A stretch of 56,796 nucleotides of DNA from VBAS01 sp964508655 (GTDB lineage: Bacteria; Bacteroidota; Bacteroidia; Chitinophagales; Chitinophagaceae), in assembly GCA_964508655.1 (NCBI GenBank), contig CAZDUO010000013.1:1-56796 (forward strand), written 5' to 3'. This document shows positions 1-8,030 of this stretch, piece after piece; positions within the stretch are counted from its first letter, which is position 1; each line of letters begins with the position of its first letter. The notes under the pieces were generated by a model, which worked only from the letters and a program-made list of their open reading frames with translations, made no database searches and was not told where the DNA came from. The position numbers were made by a program, and so were the translations under genes.

Positions 1-24
1 ATAATTACAGTACCCATACACGGG

Positions 25-32
25 CAAATTTA
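25..32 (-). promoter_or_regulatory. Bacteroidetes-type -7 element facing out of the window
   Basis: Read on the minus strand this is TAAATTTG followed by CCCG, a perfect match to TAnnTTTG. It points to the left, so it probably drives a gene starting just beyond position 1. I see no clear -33 TTTG at the right spacing, so the call rests on the -7 element and on its resemblance to other promoters in this window. Confidence 0.4.
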
Positions 33-62
33 ACGATAAATAAAAGCGGCTATTTTGCCTCT

Positions 63-281
63 GTTGGTAGCTTCAAGAAAGCAGCACGCCGCTGTTGCGT
101 ATGCAGCCCGGCCTTTGCGGGAGGCGTACCAACAGCCGAAATGAGGAAAAGTAACATAAGCAAATTCAGGTAATTTCACACGACATGCCTGATTTCTGCA
201 CCGAATATCCTCACTTCTTTACCGCCACCAACCTTTTTGCCCCCGTTGGTAGCTTCAGGAAAGCAGCACGCCGTTGTTGGG
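63..281. repeat. Two direct copies of a 37-bp repeat (63-99 and 245-281)
   Basis: Both copies begin GTTGGTAGCTTCA and contain GAAAGCAGCACGCCG; they differ at 3 of 37 positions by eye. The first copy also belongs to a perfect 9-bp inverted repeat, CTGTTGGTA at 61-69 and TACCAACAG at 127-135. No open frame runs through them. They look like an interspersed intergenic repeat, not gene fragments. Confidence 0.6.
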
Positions 282-291
282 TGTGTCACGA

Positions 292-331
292 ATCAAAGAT
301 CAGGATAGTTCTTTGATCCGATAGCTATCGG
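292..331. repeat. Hairpin followed by a 14-bp perfect palindrome
   Basis: ATCAAAGA (292-299) and TCTTTGAT (310-317) form an 8-bp stem with a 10-nt loop. The perfect palindrome CCGATAGCTATCGG (318-331) follows directly. It could be a protein-binding site or a structured RNA. No T-run follows, so it is not a standard terminator. Confidence 0.5.
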
Positions 332-512
332 ATGCTGAATAAAAGATGATAGTTGACCTATCGCATACGTTGTGCAGACAGGGTATGCAAACCACCTGAA
401 GGTGCTGTGATCAATAGTCACGGTGCTGAACGTCCCGATCCGCTCAGGGCCTGCTATGTAAAAGGCTGTTGATTAATGCTGAAGTTGAAGAGTTATTATA
501 AAATAAAATTCA

Positions 513-655
513 CTACAACTTATCTCAAAAGTAATTTTAACACAGAGATTTTGAGAAACTGAGTTACACAGAAATGTCGACCCAGAGGTAAATTCTCTGT
601 GCAGCTCTTTAACTCTGTGCCACTGTGTTGTGATCATTGACATTTGAGATGGGTT
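513..655 (-). repeat. 143-bp interspersed repeat, left copy
   Basis: This segment is the reverse complement, with about a dozen or more substitutions and no obvious indels, of 17205-17347. Shared blocks include CTACAACTTATCTCAAAA, TTTTGAGAAACTGAGTTACA and GCCACTGTGTTGTGAT. It contains internal inverted CACAGAGA/TCTCTGTG motifs (541-548 and 593-600). The two copies lie in opposite orientation on either side of the sugar-utilisation gene block. It encodes nothing obvious. Strand is given relative to the right copy. Confidence 0.9.
526..533 (-). promoter_or_regulatory. Possible -7 element inside the left repeat copy
   Basis: On the minus strand this reads TACTTTTG, a match to TAnnTTTG. The position is equivalent to the element in the right copy at 17327-17334. 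With 21 nt between, TTTC stands where a -33 TTTG would be expected. It would fire to the left, out of the gene block. Inferred only. Confidence 0.3.
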
Positions 656-780
656 TCAGCCAAAACCACAACAACTGAAAATCAAAATAAACGATTATAC
701 AGGTAGCTTACGCATGGCTTCGGCTCACAAACCGGAAGAAGGTAGCAGGGAATTTATTTTTTTGCCAGCCAGGGCATAAC

Positions 781-810
781 AAAAAAACCGCCCCGCCTCA
801 GGCGGGACGG
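781..810 (-). terminator. Rho-independent terminator of the 864-1757 lipoprotein gene
   Basis: Arms at 788-797 and 801-810 form a GC-rich stem (core CCCCGCC/GGCGGG) with a 3-nt loop and one mismatch. On the minus strand it is followed by seven Ts (A-run 781-787). It lies about 55 nt past the stop codon of the minus-strand gene. The stem core is the same palindrome found at the paaZ stop codon (55290-55306). Confidence 0.85.
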
Positions 811-863
811 CAAACTACTAATGAGCGACTGCTTGTATTTTTATTTTTTCAAAAAATAAATTT

Positions 864-1757
864 TTAACCACCGCAGGATAAACCGGCCACTTCGGGAGCA
901 ATGTCATTGCCATTGGCATCTTTCACCGACCAGCTGCCGGTAATGATGCCGCCGGAGTTGGTGGAGTTCCACCGGATCCTGATAATGATTTCTTCGCAGC
1001 CACCGGCGCTGCCTTCAACTTTTATTACCCGGTTTGTGCTGTTGCCCGGAGTGCTCTGCGATACGGTGATATTGCTGCCGCCGGTAACTTCTACTACCGC
1101 ATCGGCGCCGGTAAAGTTGGTAAGGCCACCCTGTATTTTGAAATAGCCTACTGCATCTTCTGTTTTAAAAGTATATACCGCTTCACGCTGGTTGCCGCAG
1201 GCTACGGCCTGGCCGCTGAATAAGGTTTCGCAGCAAAGCTCATACAGGTAATAAGTATCCGACATGGTTATAGGCGATTGCTGTCCTTCCTGGTACACCG
1301 AAAATGTTTCGGTATCACCCTTGCTCCATCCGGGCGGCAGCGGGAAAGAAAAGGTGGCGGTACTGCCGCTGGCCAGCGAAGCCACAGATTGGGTACTGCC
1401 ATTGGCCGTTACACTTACTGTGTTTGAGGCATTGCCCTGGCTTTGGGTGTAGGTTACTTCCACTACAAATGAGCTGGCTGTGTTGTAAGAAACATAGCTT
1501 ACTGTTTTCCATTTCGGGTTGGCGCTGTTTCCCCAGTAAACAGTTTTAGAACCACTTAATTCCACAAAGGGACCATCCGGGCTGATGCAATAAGTGTCGT
1601 AGTCGGGAAGGGCTGCTGCCGAAGAAGAATTTTCAACCGTGGCAAAAACCCGTGCAGAGTTTTCATCACTCAATGCATCATTTTTCTGGCAGGAAACAAC
1701 AAGTAAGGCGGAGGCAAATAAAAAGGAGAACAGGTTCAGGATACGGGTAGTTTTCAT
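864..1757 (-). CDS. Secreted lipoprotein of unknown function
   Basis: I do not recognise this 297-aa protein. It begins with a hydrophobic signal ending in LVVSC, a Bacteroidota lipobox with the lipidated cysteine at residue 23, so it should be anchored in a membrane facing the periplasm or the cell surface. The mature part is rich in Ser, Thr, Gly and Val, suggesting beta-sandwich folds, and has a cluster of cysteines (CC near residue 175, then C...C, and one at the C-terminal SCGG) that could form disulfides. It follows the susCDE operon on the same strand but a terminator separates them, and it has its own candidate promoter at 1828-1835 and its own terminator. The position suggests an accessory surface protein of the sugar locus, but that is inference from neighbourhood only. 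Confidence 0.85.
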   Translation of the reverse strand: MKTTRILNLFSFLFASALLVVSCQKNDALSDENSARVFATVENSSSAAALPDYDTYCISPDGPFVELSGSKTVYWGNSANPKWKTVSYVSYNTASSFVVEVTYTQSQGNASNTVSVTANGSTQSVASLASGSTATFSFPLPPGWSKGDTETFSVYQEGQQSPITMSDTYYLYELCCETLFSGQAVACGNQREAVYTFKTEDAVGYFKIQGGLTNFTGADAVVEVTGGSNITVSQSTPGNSTNRVIKVEGSAGGCEEIIIRIRWNSTNSGGIITGSWSVKDANGNDIAPEVAGLSCGG

Positions 1758-1827
1758 ACATGCTGGGTTTAGATTTATAAACGGATTAAGTGGTTATTCG
1801 ACAGGAATATCGGAAAAATTGCAGGAA

Positions 1828-1835
1828 CAAAATTA
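1828..1835 (-). promoter_or_regulatory. Candidate promoter -7 element of the lipoprotein gene
   Basis: The minus strand reads TAATTTTG, matching TAnnTTTG, about 70 nt upstream of the start codon at 1757. No good -33 TTTG is seen at 19-21 nt, so confidence is moderate. Confidence 0.4.
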
Positions 1836-2018
1836 CTCCATACCTGCAGAAATCCTATAGTAGAATTACTGTAAGACTGCTTTTTATAAAAAAATTTTTT
1901 CCGGCAGAAGGGTTATGCTTTAAAACTCAAAACTTTATTCAGGGCGGCAGAAACAATACTTTTTTTATTTGAAAGTGAAATCATTTATTGATTTTAATCT
2001 CAACAGGAAATTGCTTAT

Positions 2019-2048
2019 AAAAAAAACCGTCCTGTAGAAACAGGACGG
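2019..2048 (-). terminator. Rho-independent terminator of the susCDE operon
   Basis: CCGTCCTGT (2027-2035) and ACAGGACGG (2040-2048) form a perfect 9-bp stem with a 4-nt loop, followed on the minus strand by a run of Ts (A-run 2019-2026). It lies about 30 nt past the susE stop codon. Confidence 0.92.
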
Positions 2049-2078
2049 GTAAACCAAAGGTTTGACTGCTCATATTAA

Positions 2079-3152
2079 CTAGTTCTTCTTGATTGTATAT
2101 GCATAGTTGCCACCAACGCTTAAGTCGAGGGAGATGGTGTAATTACCGGCTACGGAAATATTCAGGTTGGCGCCGTTGTATTCGGGTTTAAAATCGCCGT
2201 TATTGTCGCCAAAGTTGATACCCCAGTCATCATTGGCCCTGAACTTGAATTCACCTGCGGGCATATCCCGGGTAACAGACCATACACCGGTTGATGTATT
2301 AAAAGTCAAAGCTACACTGGAACCCCAGCCATTAAAGGCACCGATGATACCCCATGTGTTTATTTTATTATAACCCCATGTAAGATTAGTAGTGTTTGCC
2401 CACAGGCGATAAAGCCCCGTCAACCCCGGTCCGCCATTGGGCAGAGCAAGGTTGGGTCCGCCCTGCGCAGTAAGCATTCCTCCTCCTGCATCACCATGAT
2501 CACCAGCGCCCCAGTTGTCGCCTCTCACAAGTTTAAATTGCGGTCCCGGGTCGTTGAAAACAATATAACCTTCAAAACCATTAAAGCCACCGTTGTTTTG
2601 CCGTACTATCTGCGGCGCTGTTCCCGGGTTCCATCCCTGGAAGTTGCCGGCCACATTCAGTGCATTGGGATAGGTATACGTTATCAGGTCGCGGTAGGCT
2701 GTGCAGGTAAGCGTAACCACATTAGAGTAAGTAGCAGGCGCTGCTGCTGCCACACTGGCTTTTACTCTTACCTCCACGGCTGTGGCGGTACCATAATTAA
2801 TAATTTTCAAAAGCTCCCGGTTGAAATCAACTACTTTAAAAGTTTTTTCAAGCGGAGAAGTGTTGCTTAATCCCACTTCGGTAGTGGAGGCGCTGGCAAA
2901 ACTGGTTCCGCCTTTTGAAATCTGCAGCGTGTAGGTAACCGCTGCATCAAAGCCGAAGGTGGCAGCAGTGTAAGTAAACTTTACCGCCTCATTATTGGCA
3001 TTTACCTGCTGCAATACCAGCGTGGTGGCCGATGCCTGCAGGGAAGGCGCCGCACCCACATTCAGTACGGTTCTCACTTCATCCTTTTTGCAGGATGAAA
3101 ATGCAAGGGCTGCAATGCCGGCCAGCATGAGTTTGTTTAACCATGTTCTCAT
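2079..3152 (-). CDS. susE: SusE-like outer-membrane glycan-binding lipoprotein
   Basis: This 357-aa protein is a SusE/SusF-type surface lipoprotein that helps SusC/SusD capture a glycan. The start at 3152 is preferred because it gives a clean signal peptide ending in FSSC (Cys21); an ATG at 3179 would add 9 polar residues. Residues about 30-140 form an Ig-like SusE domain. Two similar carbohydrate-binding-like modules follow, marked by NVAGNFQGWNP and IIGAFNGWGSS, each with aromatic residues and the phrase FKLVRGDNWGAGD or FKFRANDDWGINF. It is the last gene of susC-susD-susE, about 70 nt after susD, and a strong terminator follows. The bound glycan cannot be read from the sequence; the locus points to an alpha-glucoside. 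Confidence 0.9.
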   Translation of the reverse strand: MRTWLNKLMLAGIAALAFSSCKKDEVRTVLNVGAAPSLQASATTLVLQQVNANNEAVKFTYTAATFGFDAAVTYTLQISKGGTSFASASTTEVGLSNTSPLEKTFKVVDFNRELLKIINYGTATAVEVRVKASVAAAAPATYSNVVTLTCTAYRDLITYTYPNALNVAGNFQGWNPGTAPQIVRQNNGGFNGFEGYIVFNDPGPQFKLVRGDNWGAGDHGDAGGGMLTAQGGPNLALPNGGPGLTGLYRLWANTTNLTWGYNKINTWGIIGAFNGWGSSVALTFNTSTGVWSVTRDMPAGEFKFRANDDWGINFGDNNGDFKPEYNGANLNISVAGNYTISLDLSVGGNYAYTIKKN

Positions 3153-3220
3153 AATATTTTTATTTAGATTGGTGATCATTGATTTTTATTTCTTCAATAA
3201 AATATCATTGCGCAATTTTT

Positions 3221-4831
3221 TTAATACCCGTTGTTCTGAACCAGGTTAGGATTGGCTGCAATGTCGGTAGATGGGATGGGGTATAAAGTACGATGGCTGC
3301 CCACACCTACACCGCCGGCCACTCCGCCTTTCCATGGCCACACATAAGCGCTGCCGGTATAATAACCGGCAAAGCCTGCATATTTTTCAAAACGTATCAG
3401 GTCCTGGCGGCGATGGGCTTCCCAGTTCAGTTCTCTTGCTCTTTCTTTCAGAATAAAATCAAGTGTAAGATCCGTAGCGGTAATGTTGCCTGAAGTATTT
3501 CCATAAGCCCGCTGGCGAAGTGCATTTACATAGTTTAATGCTGTGGATGCACTGCCACCGCTGCCACCTGCCACCACAGCTTCTGCATACATCAGGTACA
3601 CATCAGCCAGGCGGAAGAGCGGAAAATCCGTATCAGGAAAATTGCCCTGCGGATCAGAGCCGGCTGCACCGGATTGAGTAACGTTGCGGTATTTTGTAAT
3701 GGGGTAACCGTCGGTAAAGGTGGATATATCCACTATCTCGAGATTTTGCCCGCTGGTATGAAACATGCCTCTTGAATCGGGTACACCCGTTGTGCTGGGA
3801 AAAAGGTTTACAATATTCTTTGTAGTACGCAGGCCACCCCAGCCGCCATTGATGCCAAACTGGGCAGGATTCATATTGCCGCCCACAGGCGCATGCACCA
3901 GGTAGGTCATGGCGCCCCACGATTTGGTACGCAGCCCGTCGAAGTTTACGCTGAATATCAGTTCCGGCGAAGTATGATTGTCTGCAAGGAAATTGTAGCG
4001 GTACTGTGCAGCCAGGGTATAATCTGCATTGATGATTTTGTTGCAATAGGCAATGCAGTCGTTCAATCTTCCCGTGCCGGTGTACACAGATGCATTCAGG
4101 TATAGCTTGGCAAGCAAAAACCAGACAGCTGCCTGATCGGCCCGGCCATATTCATTCTGGCGTGCCGGTGTCAGCAATGTTTCCAGTTCTTTCAGCTCGG
4201 TTTCAAGCCATGCAAATAAATTGGCTCTTGTAATCTGCGAAGGGAAAAAAGAGCCGATGGGATCTGTTTCCAGCACAAAGGGCACATTGCCGAACAAATC
4301 AATGGCATGATAGTAACTGAGTGCTCGCAGGAATTTTGCTTCGTTGCGGAATTTTTTTGCTTCAATCAGGTCGCTTCCTGAAATTTTTCTGGCAGAGAGT
4401 TTTCCGTCAGTTGTTTCTCTTAAAAATTCATTGCAAAGAGATACCTGGTAAAAAATCCTGTCGTACATCATGCGGATAAACTCGTTGGCCGGTGTCCATG
4501 TCATGTTGTGCAGGTCTTTGATGGTTCCGTCGTTCCAGCCGATTACGGCTTCATCGGATGACAGCTCCTGCAACTGCCAGTACTGCCGCAGGTAGCTGGA
4601 AAATCCTTCATCAATACCAAAAATATCGGGGCGGCCGCTGGGGCCCTGCTGGCCGCTCACGGCAAGACCCGCATACAGTTTGGCAAGAATGGATTTATAG
4701 TTGCTGAAGTTATCGTACACCGTGGCGGAAGTAACATCGTAAAATGGTTTCCGGTCGAGTGTTTTGGTGCAGCTGGCAAAAAACAGGACCAGCATAACCA
4801 GTGAAATTGTTTTCATGAATTTATTTTTCAT
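3221..4831 (-). CDS. susD: SusD/RagB family surface glycan-binding lipoprotein
   Basis: SusD-family lid of a SusCD nutrient importer, on the outer face of the outer membrane. The 536-aa length fits the family. The signal peptide ends FFASC (lipidated Cys21). The N-terminal part has the helical repeats typical of SusD, with FRNEAKFLRALSYYHAIDLFG near residue 165. The C-terminal part carries the usual closing signature LRLADVYLMYAEA-like (here FRLADVYLMYAEA), then KERARELNWEAHRRQDLIRF and a final YPIPSTDIAANPNL. It sits 18 nt downstream of susC on the same strand. The substrate is not evident from the protein itself; the flanking GH65 and GH37 enzymes suggest trehalose or a related alpha-glucoside. 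Confidence 0.95.
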   Translation of the reverse strand: MKNKFMKTISLVMLVLFFASCTKTLDRKPFYDVTSATVYDNFSNYKSILAKLYAGLAVSGQQGPSGRPDIFGIDEGFSSYLRQYWQLQELSSDEAVIGWNDGTIKDLHNMTWTPANEFIRMMYDRIFYQVSLCNEFLRETTDGKLSARKISGSDLIEAKKFRNEAKFLRALSYYHAIDLFGNVPFVLETDPIGSFFPSQITRANLFAWLETELKELETLLTPARQNEYGRADQAAVWFLLAKLYLNASVYTGTGRLNDCIAYCNKIINADYTLAAQYRYNFLADNHTSPELIFSVNFDGLRTKSWGAMTYLVHAPVGGNMNPAQFGINGGWGGLRTTKNIVNLFPSTTGVPDSRGMFHTSGQNLEIVDISTFTDGYPITKYRNVTQSGAAGSDPQGNFPDTDFPLFRLADVYLMYAEAVVAGGSGGSASTALNYVNALRQRAYGNTSGNITATDLTLDFILKERARELNWEAHRRQDLIRFEKYAGFAGYYTGSAYVWPWKGGVAGGVGVGSHRTLYPIPSTDIAANPNLVQNNGY

Positions 4832-4849
4832 AAATCAGTTTTTTAAAGA

Positions 4850-7795
4850 TCAGAAATCAAGAGTGAAACCAAGAGAATAAGTGCGGGGCCTGGGGTAAAA
4901 ATTGTTATCAATACCGCCGGCAATCTCCGGGTCAAGGCCGGAGTATTTTGTAATCACAAATACATTCTGCACGTTGGCCGATACCCGCAGGTTGATGTCG
5001 TGGTTTCTGCAAATTTTGCCCACATTGTATCCCAGGTTAGCGTTATCCATTCTTACAAATGAAGCGTTTTCTATGTAGTAATCACTCCAGAGCCTTGGCA
5101 CCGTGAAGCCGGTATTTAAAACATCTCTTGACACATTGCCGAGGTAATTGGGGAATCCGAAATTCTGGTAGGTGCCGCTGTTGGAGTTAAAGTTGTTGTA
5201 CATGTAATTGTCAATGCTGGCCCTTGCGGCAAAGCTGAAAGTCCATTTTTTATAAGTCACCTGCGAACCCAGCCCCATGTAATATTTCGGTTGCGGGTTT
5301 TTGTAGCGGTACTTGTCGTTGTCATTGCTGGCGCCGTCTTTATTCATATCCACATACAGGCCTTCAATCGGTTTGCCGTTCTGGTCGTACACCTGTTTAT
5401 AAACATAAAATGAATAAGGAGCATAACCCACGGTATGAATCTGGATGGTATTGCCTACGCCGCCGCTGATGCCACCTACCAGGTTGCCAATGGCGTTCGG
5501 GTCCCGCACTTTGCTCAGGTTGGTGATTTCACTTTCGTTGTAGGTGAAATTGAAGTTGGCATCCCATGTAAGGTCTTTGTTGCGGATGGGAGTGGCGCTG
5601 ATTGAAAATTCAAGTCCGCGGTTTTCAATATTACCTACATTGGTAAGTATCTGGTTGGTAAGATTGGAGCCGGCAGGCACTGAAATGACAGCCAGCAGGT
5701 CTTTTGTTTTTTTGAAATATGCATCCACGCTGAAATTGATTCTGCCGTTCAGCAGTCCTACATCCACGCCTGCATTGTAAGTTTCGGTAGTTTCCCATTT
5801 CAGGTTTTCATCATATCCTTCGGGGCGAAGCAGCAAATAGTAGTTGCTGCCAAACTGGTACATACCGCTGCTGTCGCTGATGGTGTAGCGTGCCAGGTAG
5901 GGATAATCACTGCCTACATCCTGCTGGCCGGTGATGCCCCAACCCACTCTGAGTTTTAAATCAGAAATTGTTTTGGAATCCATCAGGAAAGATTCGCGGC
6001 TTATTCTCCATGCCAGCGCTGCTGAAGGGAACCAGCCATAGCGTGTGTCTTCGCTGAAGCGGGATGAACCATCCCGGCGTATTGTTGCAGTCAACAGGTA
6101 GCGGTCGTCATAACCGTAATTCAGGCGGCTGAACATGGAAAGCAAGGTATGTTGAGATTTGTAAGGAGGTCCGGCAGGAATAACGCCGTTGCCGTTGATT
6201 GTAGGAAAACCGGGGCTATAAATCTTCCAGTCTTGCCAGCCATAACCGATGGTAAAGTCAACACGGCTTTTTATGCTTGTATAATTTTTGGCGTAGTTCA
6301 GGTAAAAATCTGAAAGATAGTTCCATCTCTTTTGCAGATAGCGGCTCATGCTTCCCTGGTTGTAATATGAGGCTGCGTTTGTAGCCAGTGATTTGGTAGT
6401 GCCTGACCCTCTTGAAACGTCATAACCAAGATTCAGGTTGGCCCGCAGCTCCGGCAGGAAATGAAATTTGTAATCAAACTGTATGTTGGCAATGCTCCTG
6501 TACACGTTGCCCACATTTCTTGTCTGGTTCAGCAGGCTCAGCGGATTTTTTGGAGCCAGGGTGTTGGGTAAATTATTCAGTTCCCATTCCCAATAACCAC
6601 CATACTGCGGCTTGCTTTGTTCATATATTTTCTGAGTGGGGTCGAAAAAAACAGCCGAACCGATGGCGCCCTGGTTGGCAAAACGGCTCCGGGTTGCCGA
6701 ATTTTTCATGTTGATGTCCACGCTCAGGTGGTTTTTGAAAAATTTTGGATTCAGGTTGAAAACAAGTGAACCCCTTTGCAGGTTATCATTCATTAAAATA
6801 CCGGCCTGGTTCAGGTAACCAAGCGATAAGCGATAAGGCAGTTTTTTCAAACCGCCGCTGAAGCTGATGTTGTTGTCCGAAGCAAATGCGCTGCGGTAAA
6901 TTTCATCCTGCCAGTCGGTATTATATGTTCCCAGCAAAGCTTTCTGTGCGGCAGTTCCCTGTGCATTCACCAGGTCTCTGAACTCATCGGCATTCAGCAC
7001 ATCGGCCGTTTCGGTTACGGTGGCCAGGCTCATGTTATTGCTATAGCTCACTTTCAGCCTGCCGCTGCTGCCTTTTTTTGTAGTAATAATAATAACGCCA
7101 TTCGAAGCCCGGTTGCCGAAAATGGCGGTAGCGGAAGCATCCTTCAGGATGTTCATGCTTTCAATGTCATTCGGGTTTAACAGCGTAAGCGGGTTGGCCA
7201 CACCGGCGATGCCCCCTGTTTCAAGGGGAATACCATCCACCACAATCAGCGGGTCGTTACTTGCATTAAGCGATGCACCCTGCCTGATGCGGATATAAAT
7301 ACCGGCGCCGGGCATACCGTTGCCGGTTGATATCTGTACACCGGGCACTTTACCCTGTATCAGTTGCAGCGGCGATGTTTGCGGCCCCTTCTGAAAATCT
7401 TTTGATGAAATCTGGGTGATGGAGCCGGTTAAATCTTTTTTACGGGCAGTGCCATAACCGGTCACTACCACTTCGCCAAGCGTGGCATTGGTCACTACCA
7501 GTTGCACATCAATAGTAGTTCTTCCTCCAATGGTTATTTCCTGAGCAGCATAACCCACAGAAGAGAAAACAAGAACAGTGACGGATGGTGCTACCGATAT
7601 CCTGTAACTACCATCTGTTCCGGTTTGGGTGCCGGCAGTGCTTCCTTTGGCAGAAACTGACACACCGGGCATGCCCGAACCGTCTCTTGAATCTGTAACT
7701 TTTCCTGTGATTATTTTTTCCTGGGAGAAACCTGTCAGTGCCATCAACATTAGAAATGGCAAGACAATGGCCTTAAGCAATCTTTCGCAGTACAT
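4850..7795 (-). CDS. susC: SusC/RagA family TonB-dependent outer-membrane transporter
   Basis: The 981-aa channel of the SusCD importer, driven by TonB. After a signal peptide (to about residue 24, TGFSQ) comes a carboxypeptidase-regulatory-like domain (GKVTDSRDGSGMPGVSV, residues about 30-105), the TonB-box region LGEVVVTGYGT, the plug domain (LQLIQGKVPGVQIS, then LIVVDGIPL and IESMNILKDASATAIFG) and a long beta-barrel ending in the aromatic terminus YSLGFTLDF. It is the first gene of susC-susD-susE. A promoter matching the Bacteroidetes consensus lies about 55 nt upstream. There is no adjacent anti-sigma/ECF pair or hybrid two-component regulator, so the LacI-type protein encoded at 13380 is the likely local regulator. 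Confidence 0.96.
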   Translation of the reverse strand: MYCERLLKAIVLPFLMLMALTGFSQEKIITGKVTDSRDGSGMPGVSVSAKGSTAGTQTGTDGSYRISVAPSVTVLVFSSVGYAAQEITIGGRTTIDVQLVVTNATLGEVVVTGYGTARKKDLTGSITQISSKDFQKGPQTSPLQLIQGKVPGVQISTGNGMPGAGIYIRIRQGASLNASNDPLIVVDGIPLETGGIAGVANPLTLLNPNDIESMNILKDASATAIFGNRASNGVIIITTKKGSSGRLKVSYSNNMSLATVTETADVLNADEFRDLVNAQGTAAQKALLGTYNTDWQDEIYRSAFASDNNISFSGGLKKLPYRLSLGYLNQAGILMNDNLQRGSLVFNLNPKFFKNHLSVDINMKNSATRSRFANQGAIGSAVFFDPTQKIYEQSKPQYGGYWEWELNNLPNTLAPKNPLSLLNQTRNVGNVYRSIANIQFDYKFHFLPELRANLNLGYDVSRGSGTTKSLATNAASYYNQGSMSRYLQKRWNYLSDFYLNYAKNYTSIKSRVDFTIGYGWQDWKIYSPGFPTINGNGVIPAGPPYKSQHTLLSMFSRLNYGYDDRYLLTATIRRDGSSRFSEDTRYGWFPSAALAWRISRESFLMDSKTISDLKLRVGWGITGQQDVGSDYPYLARYTISDSSGMYQFGSNYYLLLRPEGYDENLKWETTETYNAGVDVGLLNGRINFSVDAYFKKTKDLLAVISVPAGSNLTNQILTNVGNIENRGLEFSISATPIRNKDLTWDANFNFTYNESEITNLSKVRDPNAIGNLVGGISGGVGNTIQIHTVGYAPYSFYVYKQVYDQNGKPIEGLYVDMNKDGASNDNDKYRYKNPQPKYYMGLGSQVTYKKWTFSFAARASIDNYMYNNFNSNSGTYQNFGFPNYLGNVSRDVLNTGFTVPRLWSDYYIENASFVRMDNANLGYNVGKICRNHDINLRVSANVQNVFVITKYSGLDPEIAGGIDNNFYPRPRTYSLGFTLDF

Positions 7796-7852
7796 AAGCA
7801 GTAATTAGAATTAGTGAATAAATTTAAACACAAGCAATGTGTAATAAACACA

Positions 7853-7883
7853 CAATGTTATTGAATTTTTAATTCCCTGCAAA
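7853..7883 (-). promoter_or_regulatory. susC promoter
   Basis: On the minus strand TTTG (7880-7883) is followed after 19 nt by TAACATTG (7853-7860). This fits the Bacteroidetes consensus TTTG-N19-21-TAnnTTTG with one mismatch. The predicted transcription start is about 50 nt upstream of the susC start codon. Confidence 0.6.
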
Positions 7884-7905
7884 TAATTTTTATCAGCCGG
7901 GAATT
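7871..7905. promoter_or_regulatory. Inverted repeat over the susC -33 element, possible operator
   Basis: AATTCCC (7871-7877) and GGGAATT (7899-7905) form an inverted repeat with a 21-nt spacer that covers the -33 element of the susC promoter. It lies in the 235-bp space between the divergent susC and GH65 genes and could bind a regulator. No protein can be assigned. Confidence 0.3.
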
Positions 7906-8030
7906 ATTTTTTTCTGCCGGCATTTTGTTTACTGGTAAAATGGGTCGGATTTTATAGCTTGCTGCTCGTGATTGAATTGATTTATTGGTAAACCGTAATT
8001 GTTAAAAGACAATTTATTGCAGAAAGAATT

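Larger units (their letters stand above)
1..863. other. Non-coding left edge with several repeats
   Basis: I see no convincing coding sequence here. The stretch holds an outward minus-strand promoter element near its left end, a degenerate direct repeat, a hairpin next to a 14-bp palindrome, one copy of a 143-bp interspersed repeat, and the terminator of the next minus-strand gene. Each is listed separately. The part at about 380-480 shows a short direct repeat GGTGCTG (401-407 and 422-428) around a small GTGA/TCAC inverted repeat. It may be repeat debris or an untranslated RNA; the sequence alone does not decide. Confidence 0.6.
1758..2078. other. Intergenic region between susE and the lipoprotein gene
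   Basis: About 320 bp with no gene. It holds the susE terminator at its right end and a candidate promoter for the lipoprotein gene at 1828-1835; nothing else stands out. Confidence 0.7.

Noticed and set aside
280..480. Possible tRNA or known small RNA in the left edge
   Set aside because: Hairpins and a palindrome are visible, but no cloverleaf or recognisable conserved RNA motif.
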